A DNA stretch of 47,532 nucleotides from a virus. The translations under genes and the position numbers were made by a program. The DNA is taken from positions 1 through 47,532 of the IMG/VR virus record IMGVR_UViG_3300047322_000395. The stretch is one strand, 5' to 3'. Below are positions 20,694 to 29,083 of the stretch, in pieces (the stretch's first letter is position 1; every line of letters begins with the position of its first letter). The notes under the pieces are model-generated. The model was not told the origin of the DNA. It searched no databases and saw only the letters and a program-made list of their open reading frames with translations.

Positions 20694-20861
20694 ATGGCAA
20701 AGCAAGACGACGCGCCGACGTTCGCTTACGAACTCGTCGTGCTGCATCAGTTCGGCTTCACCGAGCGCGGCACGCGCATCAGTGACCCGGCCGCGATTCA
20801 GGCGGTCATCGACGAAGGTCACGCCGACAAGTGCGTGCGAGTCGCAAAGGAGGCTAACTAA
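20694..20861 (+). CDS. Small tail-associated protein, 55 aa
   Basis: ATG 20694. Reads DDAPTFAYELVVLHQFGFTE then RGTRISDPAAIQAVIDEGHA. Short proteins of this kind, with a beta hairpin followed by a helix, occur just before the sheath gene in Mu-like and related myoviruses. It abuts the sheath start by TAATG. Function not known. Confidence 0.7.
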   Translation: MAKQDDAPTFAYELVVLHQFGFTERGTRISDPAAIQAVIDEGHADKCVRVAKEAN

Positions 20862-22411
20862 TGCCGATTTATCAAGCAGGAGCTTTGAATTTGTCGGCGC
20901 TCTCCGCGCCCGGCGTTTATCTGCAAATCCAGACGCCGCCGCTGATCATCAACGGCGTTCCGTCGAACGTGCTCGGCGCTGTCGGTATTGGCTCATGGGG
21001 TCCGGTGAATGCTCCGGTGCTCGTCGGCTCGCCGAATGACGTCGCGCAATGGCTCGGGCCGAAGCAAGTTCGGAAATACGACCTCGCAACCGCGATGGAC
21101 GTGTTTTTCCTGCAAGGCGCGACCGCTGTGCAATACGTGCGCGTCACCGACGGCACCGACGTCGCGGCAACCGGTAAGCTGATGGATACGGCCGGCACGC
21201 CCGCGATCGGCGCCAACCTGACGGCGATCTACACCGGCACGCGCGGCAACTCGATCACCGCAGCCGTCACCGCTGGCACGAAGGCGAGCACGTTCAAAGT
21301 TACGATCGCGCTGCCCGGCACGCAAGCCGAAGTGTTCGATAACATAGGCGGCACTGGCGCGGCGCTGTGGACGAACATCGTCAACGCGATTAACAACGGT
21401 CAGTCGAACGTCCGCGGCCCGTCGCAACTCGTCGTCGCAACGAGCGGCCCCGCAACCGCCGCGCCGAACATCACGACGCCCGCGACCTTCGCGAGCGGCA
21501 CCGACGGCACGGCGACGCTCACCGACGCACTGCTCGTCGGCGTCGACGGCAACGCTGGCACGCGCAAGGGCATGTATTGCCTGCGCGGTACGGGCGCGCA
21601 AGTCGGTTGCCTGGTCGATCACTCGGACCTGACCGCCGCATCGACGGTGCTCTCGTTCGCGCTGTCCGAAGGCATCTACTTCGGCATGCAGGGCGCACCG
21701 AGCGCGGCATATACGACCGTCTCGACCGCGCTGAATACGGCCGGCGCGGACGGCTACGGCCTGAAAGTGTTCGTCGGTGATTGGGTCACGTATTTCGACG
21801 CGACGAACAACCAGAATCGCTTGCTCGGACCGGCGACGTTTTGGGCGGGCAAGCAAGCGGCGCTCTCGCCGGAACAGTCGAGCTTGAACAAACCGCTTTA
21901 CGGCATCGTCGGCACGCAGCGCACCGCGCAAAACCTGCCGTATACGAGCGCCGAAATCGGGGCGATCAATCAAGCGCGTCTCGACGTCATCGGCAACCCG
22001 TCGCCGGGCGGCAACTACTACGCGACGCAGACGGGCGGCAACGCTTCGAGCGCAGCGGGGCAGGATGGCGACAACTACACCCGCATGACGAACTATCTCG
22101 CGATCACCCTCGCGGCGGCGTTCGGCACGGTGATCGGTCGCAATCAGACGGTCGACCTTCGCAACGAAGTCAAGTCGGCGATGCAAGCGTTCCTCTCGAA
22201 CCTCTGGCGCCTGAACATGATCGGCGACGTCAACAACCCGACGCAAGCGCCGTTCACGGTTCAGATCGACAAGGCGAACAACCCGGACTCCGCGGTCGCG
22301 AACGGTTACATGCAAGCCGACGTCAAGGTCAAGTATCTGTCGGTCGTGCTGTTCTTCGTGATCAACCTGCAAGGCGGTCAGACGGTTCAGATTCAGTCGA
22401 GCGTTCAGTAA
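20861..22411 (+). CDS. Contractile tail sheath protein, 516 aa
   Basis: Outer tail tube that contracts at infection, so the virion is a myovirus. N-terminus SAPGVYLQIQTPPLIINGVP and GIGSWGPVNAPVLVGSPNDV are classic sheath openings (APGVY, GPVN). The middle is a variable surface insertion (Thr/Ala-rich), and the C-terminal conserved core contains RNQTVDLRNEVKSAMQAFLS and the strand LSVVLFFVINLQGGQTVQIQ that joins neighbouring subunits. Followed by a terminator and the tube gene, the standard order. Confidence 0.95.
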   Translation: MPIYQAGALNLSALSAPGVYLQIQTPPLIINGVPSNVLGAVGIGSWGPVNAPVLVGSPNDVAQWLGPKQVRKYDLATAMDVFFLQGATAVQYVRVTDGTDVAATGKLMDTAGTPAIGANLTAIYTGTRGNSITAAVTAGTKASTFKVTIALPGTQAEVFDNIGGTGAALWTNIVNAINNGQSNVRGPSQLVVATSGPATAAPNITTPATFASGTDGTATLTDALLVGVDGNAGTRKGMYCLRGTGAQVGCLVDHSDLTAASTVLSFALSEGIYFGMQGAPSAAYTTVSTALNTAGADGYGLKVFVGDWVTYFDATNNQNRLLGPATFWAGKQAALSPEQSSLNKPLYGIVGTQRTAQNLPYTSAEIGAINQARLDVIGNPSPGGNYYATQTGGNASSAAGQDGDNYTRMTNYLAITLAAAFGTVIGRNQTVDLRNEVKSAMQAFLSNLWRLNMIGDVNNPTQAPFTVQIDKANNPDSAVANGYMQADVKVKYLSVVLFFVINLQGGQTVQIQSSVQ

Positions 22412-22435
22412 GACCGAGCACCCCGCAACCCCGAA

Positions 22436-22463
22436 GCCCGCCCTGCGCGGGCTTTTTCTTTTT
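22436..22463 (+). terminator. Rho-independent terminator after the sheath gene
   Basis: GCCCGC (22436-22441), short loop, GCGGGC (22447-22452), TTTTTCTTTTTG. Separates sheath and tube transcripts and may set their relative levels. Confidence 0.85.
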
Positions 22464-22474
22464 GAGGCTCACAC

Positions 22475-22903
22475 ATGCCTTTGAACGGCTTTACCGTAGG
22501 GCGCGACTTGGCGCTCAACGTCCAGACGCCTAATGGTGCGCTGAGTCTGACCGGACTCACCAAGTTCACCGCCAAGCCGGACAACAAGGACCAAAAACTG
22601 ACGCTGATGAGCGGTCGCACCGTGCATCTCGTTTTCCCGGATGGTTGGTCCGGCTCGTTCGAAGTGGAACGCATCGACTCCACATTCGACGACTTCTTTG
22701 CGGCGCAAGAAGCGAACTATTACGCCGGCCTCGACCTCCTGCCGTCAACCATCACCGAAACCATCACCGAAGCAAGCGGCGCGGTTTCTCAATATCAGTT
22801 CGTCGGCGTGATTTTCAAACTCGACGACGCAGGCGATTGGGCGGGCGACGCGACCGTGAAGCAGAAACTTTCGTTCGTCGCCGAACAGCGCATCAAGCTC
22901 TAA
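22475..22903 (+). CDS. Tail tube protein, 142 aa
   Basis: Inner tube of the contractile tail. ATG 22475 with GAGG upstream. Beta-barrel pattern: FTVGRDLALNVQTPNGALSL, then KPDNKDQKLTLMSGRTVHLV and SFEVERIDSTFDDFFAAQEA, as in Mu-type and FluMu-type tube proteins. It directly follows sheath and precedes the tail chaperone, as expected. Confidence 0.9.
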   Translation: MPLNGFTVGRDLALNVQTPNGALSLTGLTKFTAKPDNKDQKLTLMSGRTVHLVFPDGWSGSFEVERIDSTFDDFFAAQEANYYAGLDLLPSTITETITEASGAVSQYQFVGVIFKLDDAGDWAGDATVKQKLSFVAEQRIKL

Positions 22904-22919
22904 ACCACAAGGAACATAA

Positions 22920-23309
22920 ATGACGACAGTGAACGTCCGCAAGAAATCGGCGCCCGCAGCCGACACGCCTTCGAAAGAACTCGTGAAGAAAGCCGCTGAA
23001 GCGGTGACGATCGATACGCCGAACGGCCTGACGGTAACGCTGAAGAAACCGGGCGTCCTGTCGCAGTTCCGGCTTGTGAAGATTCTCGGCGAAGCGGCGA
23101 AGAATCAGGTTTATGTGTCGATGGTGATTCCGATCACCTTCGTCACGGCAATCGATGGAAAGCCCGTCAGCTACCCGAACACCGAGCGCGAAATCGAAGC
23201 GACGATTCAGCGACTCGACGAGGACGGCGTAACTGCCGTGATGAATGCGGTAATGGAGCATTTCGGCGGTGAGTCGCCGGAAGCGCAGCAGGAAGAAGTA
23301 AAAAACTAG
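22920..23309 (+). CDS. Tail assembly chaperone, short form (G-like), 129 aa
   Basis: Chaperone that coats the tape measure protein during tail assembly. The core VTIDTPNGLTVTLKKPGVLS, then QFRLVKILGEAAKNQVYVSM, matches the Mu gp41/tail assembly family. The zero frame ends at TAG 23307-23309 directly after the slippery heptamer A AAA AAC (23300-23306). Slippage by -1 here would continue translation into the extension gene. Confidence 0.85.
   Translation: MTTVNVRKKSAPAADTPSKELVKKAAEAVTIDTPNGLTVTLKKPGVLSQFRLVKILGEAAKNQVYVSMVIPITFVTAIDGKPVSYPNTEREIEATIQRLDEDGVTAVMNAVMEHFGGESPEAQQEEVKN
23300..23306 (+). promoter_or_regulatory. -1 ribosomal frameshift site A AAA AAC
   Basis: Slippery heptanucleotide in the correct register (GTA AAA AAC TAG): AAA and AAC codons can re-pair one base upstream. 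The stop codon follows immediately. After slippage the reading frame is CTA GCG CGC from 23306 onward and stays open to 23479. Confidence 0.85.
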
Positions 23310-23479
23310 CGCGCTCTGTGGCGGTTCGCGAGTCCTTATGGCTGGTGCGAAACAATATGCCGTTCGACGTGGCGTTTTCACTCGATGACGCCACGCGCGC
23401 GGCATTTTGCATTGTGTTCTCGGAGTTCGAAGGCAACGAATTCGATTACGGTCGAATGGAATTCAAGGAGCGCAAATAA
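23306..23479 (+). CDS. Tail chaperone frameshift extension (T-like), 57 residues
   Basis: Read only as the C-terminal extension of the chaperone after -1 slippage, giving join(22920..23306, 23306..23479), a 186-residue protein. The extension includes SLWLVRNNMPFDVAFSLDDA followed by TRAAFCIVFSEFEGNEFDYG, the typical T-domain that contacts tape measure or tube subunits. A GTG at 23318 could give a separate small product, but the slippery site makes fusion the better model. Ends in TAATG overlapping the next gene. Confidence 0.8.
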   Translation, partial: LARSVAVRESLWLVRNNMPFDVAFSLDDATRAAFCIVFSEFEGNEFDYGRMEFKERK

Positions 23480-23982
23480 TGCTGGAATTCGCAAGCCTCG
23501 GTGCATTTCAAAATCACGTCACGCAGACGATGATTCCCGCGGTGCATTCGCATCTCGGGCGCGGACTCGAAGCTGCCGCAGAGCTAATTCAAAACACCGC
23601 GCGCGCGAAACTCGGTCACTATCAACCGAGCGTCGAGCATTTTCCTGCGTGGCCGGAACTCGCTGATTTCACGAAAGCGGATCGCGTCGCGAAGGGCTTC
23701 ACCGAAAACGATCCGCTGCTGCGCACTGGTGCGCTGCGTGATTCGATCGGGCATGAGGTTCATGGCTTCGAGGCGGTGATTGGGTCGACGTCTGATGTCG
23801 CCGTGTTTCAAGAGTTAGGCACGAACAAGATTCCGCCGCGCCCTTTCCTTGGGCCTGCGGTCGTGCAAAACGAAGAGGCGTTGCGCGCGCTGTGGCATGA
23901 CGTGCTATTGCGCGGATTCCTCGGGCGCGGCGCGGCGTCGACAACGCAGATGACGGGCGCGCGCCTCAGAGACGGCGACTAA
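23479..23982 (+). CDS. HK97 gp10/virion morphogenesis-like tail protein, 167 aa
   Basis: ATG 23479 overlaps the chaperone stop. The C-terminal signature FQELGTNKIPPRPFLGPAVV is that of phage virion morphogenesis/HK97-gp10-like proteins, which take part in tail completion. An N-terminal helix (AAELIQNTARAKLGHYQPSV) and the segment LLRTGALRDSIGHEVHG also fit. It lies between chaperone and tape measure instead of in the neck cluster, as in some Burkholderia and Mu-like phages. Confidence 0.8.
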   Translation: MLEFASLGAFQNHVTQTMIPAVHSHLGRGLEAAAELIQNTARAKLGHYQPSVEHFPAWPELADFTKADRVAKGFTENDPLLRTGALRDSIGHEVHGFEAVIGSTSDVAVFQELGTNKIPPRPFLGPAVVQNEEALRALWHDVLLRGFLGRGAASTTQMTGARLRDGD

Positions 23983-24206
23983 ATCGCCGCTGCGACCATC
24001 GCAACGACGCAGAACAGGAAGGCGCAACAGAGCGCGGCAGCGATCGACAGCACGATCACCTTCAGCGAGCGCATCCACAGGCGAAAAAAGCGGTCGAATC
24101 GGTTTTCGCGCTCGACAGCAAACACGCGACGCGTGCGCGGGTATTGGACGCCGCTGAAATTGGACGCCGCCCAATCATGGAGTCTAAAGCCTAGCCGACT
24201 TCTCAT
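23979..24206 (-). CDS. Antisense small membrane protein (moron candidate), 75 aa
   Basis: The only minus-strand gene inside the head-tail operon, filling the gap before the tape measure gene. ATG 24206, GGAG 8 nt upstream. A basic N-terminus (about 45 residues) leads to a long hydrophobic helix (VIVLSIAAALCCAFLFCVVA). It overlaps the 3' end of the upstream gene by 4 bp. Inserted genes of opposite strand in structural operons are often expressed from the prophage and alter host traits, such as exclusion of other phages. No family is recognised. Confidence 0.55.
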   Translation of the reverse strand: MRSRLGFRLHDWAASNFSGVQYPRTRRVFAVERENRFDRFFRLWMRSLKVIVLSIAAALCCAFLFCVVAMVAAAI

Positions 24207-24232
24207 TGTTTTAACTCCGAAGGGAGGTCATA

Positions 24233-25975
24233 TTGTTTGAAGCGTTTCGCATTGGGGTCCGAGTATCCCTGCTGAATGGAGTATCGCACGGCCTTTTGCA
24301 GATGGCAAACCAATTCGGGCACGCAGAGCACGCGGCCGAACGGTTGAGGCGAGCTATCCAGCGAATGAGCGGTGCAACGCGACTAATGTTCGGCGGCGCA
24401 ATAACGACCGGATTGGGCGTTGGCTTGGCGCTAGCTTTCAAAAGCCCGCTCGAAGAGGCGAACAAATTCGCCAAACTTCAAAACGACATTCTGAACAACG
24501 GCGCGAAACTCGCGCAGTTGAAAGGCATCACCGATTGGGCGAATAACGACAAGTCGATTCGCAATCTGTCGGTAAACGAGAAGATGAACGTAGCCGGCGA
24601 AGCGTTCGCGCTGACTCGCGACGCCGGGCGTGACGACGTAGAGCACACGCTCAAGCTCGCGCCGATCCTCGCAAAAATCGAAGCGATTGCGAAGAACGGC
24701 GGCAAGGAAATGTCGAACAACGACAAAGCCGCGTTCACAAAGATTCTCGAATTGGGCGGTGCCTTCAACAATGGCGCGGATACCGCCGCCTTTGCTGATC
24801 GCATCTACAAGCTTCAGGCGTCAGGCAACGGAACGCTTACGTCATCGGTCCTGCTTTCCATCATGAAGGCCGACCCGAACGACTTGCAGAAAATGTCGCC
24901 CGCGGCGATGGCGCGCTCTGAACCGCTGATGCAGGAAATGAATTCAGGGTTTGGTGTTGGCTTGCGCATGATCAATAACCGACTCCAAGCGCACGTCGGT
25001 TTTGGCGGCGGAACTGGCGGAAAGATCTACGCCAAGCTGAAGGGCATGGGCGTGTTCGGAAAGGATGACAAGGTTATAGATTCGGGCTTGCTCGTGTCGG
25101 ACTATGACATGTGGATTCGCAAACACCTCCCCGAATTTTATCGTGCGGCCAATGCCAAGACCGACGCAGATCGGCGCCAAGTCGATCAGCAGATTTTCGG
25201 CACATCAGGCGCCAAGGTTGCGGGCGCTGTTATGCGCCAGTCGGAACAGATGGACGCCTCGGAAAAGGCGGTTGGCAATCAGCACGGCATCGCTCAATCG
25301 CTGAATGAAAAAGGTGGTCCGCTCGATCGGCAGATGACCGTTCTCAGCGCGAAATGGCACGACTTGATGTTGCGCATCGGCGTTGCGGTGTTGCCGATGG
25401 CAATCAAGGGGCTGTCGAAGCTGACCGACATCATGGAGTCGGTCGCGGATTTCGCGAAGCATCACCCGCGCCTCGTGAAGCTTGTCGCTGTCGCTACGGC
25501 AATGTTTGCTGTGTTCCTCGTCGTCGGCGGCGTCATCGCGCTAGTTATCGGCGTGGCAACGACGCTCGCGGGCGCGCTCGGCATCAGCGGCGGCTTGGCA
25601 TGGGTCATCGGCGGTCTGACTGCCGCAATTCCGATCGTCATCGGCCTGCTCGTCGGCTTTTGGGACACGATCAAGGGGCTTTGGCAGCATCGCCCGACGT
25701 GGCTCGGCGGCGATGGAAAGATGCCCGCTGGCGCTGACTCAAAAACGCCGGGCGTGGGTGCAATGGACGCGCCGGCTGTATCCCTTCCCGACTCGCCCAA
25801 CATCAAAACTGCCGCGCAGTCGACCGCAGGCGGCAAATCCGGCGACGTCTATCTCGACGGCAAGAAGGTCGGCGCTGTGCTCGATAAGCATCTCGCGAAG
25901 AGCGCGGCGAATCCCGGCAATTCGAACACGTTTGATCCGTCAATGGGTCAGCTAACCGCAGGGATGGCTTACTAA
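24233..25975 (+). CDS. Tape measure protein, 580 aa
   Basis: Sets tail length and is ejected with DNA. Starts at TTG 24233 with a strong AGGGAGG 5 nt upstream. Helical throughout; one hydrophobic block (MFAVFLVVGGVIALVIGVAT then AGALGISGGLAWVIGGLTAA) forms the membrane-active part (residues about 420-480), preceded by a coiled coil-like region with RAANAKTDADRRQVDQQIFG. At 580 residues it predicts a fairly short tail (about 80 nm by the usual rule). It follows the chaperone genes as expected. Confidence 0.88.
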   Translation: MFEAFRIGVRVSLLNGVSHGLLQMANQFGHAEHAAERLRRAIQRMSGATRLMFGGAITTGLGVGLALAFKSPLEEANKFAKLQNDILNNGAKLAQLKGITDWANNDKSIRNLSVNEKMNVAGEAFALTRDAGRDDVEHTLKLAPILAKIEAIAKNGGKEMSNNDKAAFTKILELGGAFNNGADTAAFADRIYKLQASGNGTLTSSVLLSIMKADPNDLQKMSPAAMARSEPLMQEMNSGFGVGLRMINNRLQAHVGFGGGTGGKIYAKLKGMGVFGKDDKVIDSGLLVSDYDMWIRKHLPEFYRAANAKTDADRRQVDQQIFGTSGAKVAGAVMRQSEQMDASEKAVGNQHGIAQSLNEKGGPLDRQMTVLSAKWHDLMLRIGVAVLPMAIKGLSKLTDIMESVADFAKHHPRLVKLVAVATAMFAVFLVVGGVIALVIGVATTLAGALGISGGLAWVIGGLTAAIPIVIGLLVGFWDTIKGLWQHRPTWLGGDGKMPAGADSKTPGVGAMDAPAVSLPDSPNIKTAAQSTAGGKSGDVYLDGKKVGAVLDKHLAKSAANPGNSNTFDPSMGQLTAGMAY

Positions 25976-26928
25976 TGGCGACCGTTCTCACATTGGGCGA
26001 CGTGACGTTTCAGGAATGCGAGATTCCTGAGCACATCGCGGTTCGCACCGAACACCGGGCGGCTGTTCACCGGCTCGTCGGCGGTGCGCGCGTGATCGAC
26101 ATGCTCGGCGCCGATCACGCGCCGATCAATTGGTCGGGCTGGTTCGTCGGCTCGAATGCGCTCGACCGAGCGCTCACGCTGAAGTCGATGCACGACGACG
26201 GCTTGCCGCTCACGCTGTCATGGTCCGAGTTCATTTACACGGTCGTGATCACCGAGTTCGAGGCGGAGTTTCAGCGGGAATATCAGATTCCCTACCGCAT
26301 CTCATGCACCGTCGTGCGCGACTACCTCAACGACGACAGCGCCGGCGCTGTGCCGGGCGTCGACGAACTGATCACGACGGACGCAGCGACCGCGACAACG
26401 CTCTCTTCGAGCTTCCCGTCGCTGGCCGCGCCGATGGCTTCGCTCAATTCGGCGATCAGCACCGTCTCGTCGTTCGCGACCGCGGCAAAGAGCACGCTAA
26501 ACAGCGTCTTGCAACCGCTCAACGCCGCGCGCTCGCAAGTGCAAGTGTTGATCGCGTCGACCGAGAACACGCTGCAAAGCGTGACGACGCTCGGTGGCAT
26601 CCTTCCGAATAACCCGCTCTCGACGCAAGTCGCGAAACTGAGCACGCAGATCAACGCCATGCAGAATCAAGCGGCGCTCGTGCAACTGAATAGCGTGCTC
26701 GGTCGCATGGGTTCAAACATCGGGCAGATCAACAGCGGCGTCAAGACGGCGCAAGTCAGCGGCGGCAACCTGTTCGATCTTGCCTCGAAGTTCTACGGCA
26801 AGGTTAGCGGTTGGACGGCGTTGCAGAAGGCGAATCCGCAACTCGGCGGCGACACCAACATCAGCGGGAATCAGTCGATCACCATTCCGCCCTATACCGG
26901 CGATTCTGGAGGGATTCTAAGTGCCTAA
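25975..26928 (+). CDS. Baseplate/DNA-circularisation-type protein with LysM-like end, 317 aa
   Basis: Tail tip protein after the tape measure. The N-terminal half (LGDVTFQECEIPEHIAVRTE, then INWSGWFVGSNALDRALTLK and LSWSEFIYTVVITEFEAEFQ) is of the Mu gp43-type (DNA circularisation protein) family. The middle is a long Ser/Thr/Asn helical region. The C-terminus reads like a LysM domain (LFDLASKFYGKVSGWTALQK, then NPQLGGDTNISGNQSITIPP), which may touch peptidoglycan or the hub. Ends 8 bp inside the next gene. Confidence 0.8.
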   Translation: MATVLTLGDVTFQECEIPEHIAVRTEHRAAVHRLVGGARVIDMLGADHAPINWSGWFVGSNALDRALTLKSMHDDGLPLTLSWSEFIYTVVITEFEAEFQREYQIPYRISCTVVRDYLNDDSAGAVPGVDELITTDAATATTLSSSFPSLAAPMASLNSAISTVSSFATAAKSTLNSVLQPLNAARSQVQVLIASTENTLQSVTTLGGILPNNPLSTQVAKLSTQINAMQNQAALVQLNSVLGRMGSNIGQINSGVKTAQVSGGNLFDLASKFYGKVSGWTALQKANPQLGGDTNISGNQSITIPPYTGDSGGILSA

Positions 26929-28051
26929 CACCGCGCAGGCGGTGCGCGGCGGGGTGATGCTCGCGGGCAAGGGTCAACCCCTGACGTCGATCACTGGATG
27001 GATCGCGCTCGAAGTGGACAACAATAACTTCCTGAGCGCCGATACATTCTCGGTCACGTTCGCCGCGAGCAAGCTGCCGCCCGATCGCGATTTGAATTGG
27101 CTCACGAGCCAAACCGAGATTTACGTCGAGATTTTCGCGGGCGTTCCGGACGATCCGGCCGTTTGGGACGTGCGCGAATTGCCGTCTCTGATTTACGGCC
27201 AGGTCGACACGCTCGAATACGACCCATGCGCCGCGACCGTTCACGTCTCCGGGCGCGACCTCACGCGCGTTTTCATCGACGCGAAAACGACCGAGAAATT
27301 CCAGAACAAGACCGCATCGCAGATTGTGCAAATCCTCGCACAGCGGCACGGCATGACGGCAAGCGCCACCGCGACAAAGACGCTCGCCGGCAAGTTCTAC
27401 GAAATCGATCACGACAAGATGACCGCGGGGCGCACCGAATGGGATTTGCTCTGCGAGCTTGCGCGTCACGAGCAATTCAATGTTTGGGTCGATGGCAAGA
27501 CGCTCAACTTTCATCCGAGGGTCGACCCGTCAACGGTGACGCCGTTCAAGGTCGAATGGACACCGCCTGATGGCGAAGCCGGGTATTCGGTGAGCAACGT
27601 CGAAGGGCTGAAGCTCGATCGCGCGCTGACCGTCTCGAAAGGCATCGTCGTCATCGTGCGGTCATGGAATGACGCCGCGCAAAAGACGTTCAGCGCGACC
27701 TTTCCGCCGACGAAGAAAACGACGATCACGCCGGGCGGCTCGCAGATCGGAAGCGGATCACAGACGTATTACTACACCGTCTCGAATCTCACGCAAGAGC
27801 AGGTCTTGAAGCTCGCGCAAGCCAAGTACGCGCAGATCATCCAGCACGAGATGAAATGCGAGTTCACGATTCCCGCGCAGAGCGCCGACGACCTTCAGGT
27901 GACGAGCCTGATTCAGTTGACCGGCACCGGCACCGCGTTCGATCAGAAGTACTACCCCGACTCGCTACGGCGCGCGCTCGACTTCGAGAGCGGTTACACG
28001 CTGCATGTGAGCGCAAAGAACCATTCACCCGACACGCAGGAGGCGCAATGA
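26921..28051 (+). CDS. Baseplate hub protein (gpD/Mu gp44-like), 376 aa
   Basis: Starts at GTG 26921. The pattern GWIALEVDNNNFLSADTFSV, then YVEIFAGVPDDPAVWDVREL, HVSGRDLTRVFIDAKTTEKF and a C-terminal strand region is that of the tail hub, which assembles a trimer around the spike. Its order before the spike gene and overlap (ATGA) with it agree with Mu and P2 baseplate clusters. Confidence 0.85.
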   Translation: MPNTAQAVRGGVMLAGKGQPLTSITGWIALEVDNNNFLSADTFSVTFAASKLPPDRDLNWLTSQTEIYVEIFAGVPDDPAVWDVRELPSLIYGQVDTLEYDPCAATVHVSGRDLTRVFIDAKTTEKFQNKTASQIVQILAQRHGMTASATATKTLAGKFYEIDHDKMTAGRTEWDLLCELARHEQFNVWVDGKTLNFHPRVDPSTVTPFKVEWTPPDGEAGYSVSNVEGLKLDRALTVSKGIVVIVRSWNDAAQKTFSATFPPTKKTTITPGGSQIGSGSQTYYYTVSNLTQEQVLKLAQAKYAQIIQHEMKCEFTIPAQSADDLQVTSLIQLTGTGTAFDQKYYPDSLRRALDFESGYTLHVSAKNHSPDTQEAQ

Positions 28052-28680
28052 GTCGGCATCTCGCTAATGCGATGAGTATGCGCGCGTCGCTTGCGATGCT
28101 CGACCTCACGGCGCCGCGCACCGGCACGATCACATCGTATGACCCGGCGAAGCATGCGGTCAAGGTGCAGATTCAGCCGGAAGGCGTCGAGGTGGCGGGC
28201 TGGATTCCGCTCGGCGCGGCCGGCGTCGGCAACGGCTTCGGCATCGTGTGCGGCCCGAACATCGGCGACATGGTGCAAGTCGCGTTCGATAGCGGCTCAC
28301 CGAACGCGCCTCGCATCGTCGGCCGGTTCTTTTCGAACGTCAACCTGCCGCCCGCCGTGCCAAGCGGCGACACGTACATCGTCCACAAGTCGGGAAGCGT
28401 TCTCAAGTTCAACGGTGACGGCACGATCACCGTCACCGCGACGTCGAGCATCACGTACAAGGCGACGCAGCATCACTTCATCGGCCCTGTGCAGATGGAC
28501 GACACATTGAATGCGACGAAGCAGATCACGAGCCAGGCTGACATTCAGGACAACACCGCCAGCAACGCGCACACGATGAGCCAGATGCGCGCGATCTACA
28601 ACTCGCACACGCACCCGGTCGCGAGCGTTCAAAGCGGCGGCTCTACGGTCACGTCGAACGCGCCAACTCAGCAGGAATAA
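28048..28680 (+). CDS. Baseplate spike protein (gpV/Mu gp45-like), 210 aa
   Basis: Membrane-piercing tail spike. N-terminal OB-fold (TGTITSYDPAKHAVKVQIQP, GWIPLGAAGVGNGFGIVCGP) with the GPNIGDMVQVAFDSGSPNAP segment, followed by a beta-helix of short repeats (VHKSGSVLKFNGDGTITVTA). The C-terminal IYNSHTHPVASVQSGG contains an HTHP motif typical of the iron-binding tip. Starts in the stop of the hub gene. Confidence 0.9.
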   Translation: MSRHLANAMSMRASLAMLDLTAPRTGTITSYDPAKHAVKVQIQPEGVEVAGWIPLGAAGVGNGFGIVCGPNIGDMVQVAFDSGSPNAPRIVGRFFSNVNLPPAVPSGDTYIVHKSGSVLKFNGDGTITVTATSSITYKATQHHFIGPVQMDDTLNATKQITSQADIQDNTASNAHTMSQMRAIYNSHTHPVASVQSGGSTVTSNAPTQQE

Positions 28681-28684
28681 CCGC

Positions 28685-29083
28685 ATGGATGTCTACCATC
28701 AGTGGGGCGGCGACCTGACGGTTTCCGCCTCGGGCGATCTATTGCTCGCCGACAGCAGCGATACCACGCAGCAGCAGATTCTTCGCGCGCTGCTCACGAA
28801 TCCCGCGCTCTCTGACCGCGCCGGCAACCCGCTCGCGACCGCCGATTACTCGGATCATCCGACCTTTGGCGCGGGCCTGCCGCGGCGCGTCGGCTCGACG
28901 CTCAACGTCGCGGAGCTTCGCGCAATCGTGCGAGGTGTCGTCGTCTCGTTTCCGGGCGTCGCGCGCAATCCCTCGCCGACGATTGACGTCACGCCGTTTA
29001 ACGATGGCGCGACCATCGATATTCAATACGTGAACCTCGTCACCGGCACAACCGAACTTCTCTCCTTCGACATCAATCAATGA
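28685..29083 (+). CDS. Baseplate protein (W/gp25-like, Mu gp46-type), 132 aa
   Basis: ATG 28685. Features DLTVSASGDLLLADSSDTTQ, QQQILRALLTNPALSDRAGN and the strand RNPSPTIDVTPFNDGATIDI define a small wedge protein that joins sheath and baseplate. Overlaps the wedge J gene by ATGA. Confidence 0.85.
   Translation: MDVYHQWGGDLTVSASGDLLLADSSDTTQQQILRALLTNPALSDRAGNPLATADYSDHPTFGAGLPRRVGSTLNVAELRAIVRGVVVSFPGVARNPSPTIDVTPFNDGATIDIQYVNLVTGTTELLSFDINQ

Noticed and set aside
20993-22372. 459-aa minus-strand ORF opposite the sheath gene
   Set aside because: Same Arg-rich shadow pattern typical of GC-rich genes; the plus-strand sheath protein is unambiguous.
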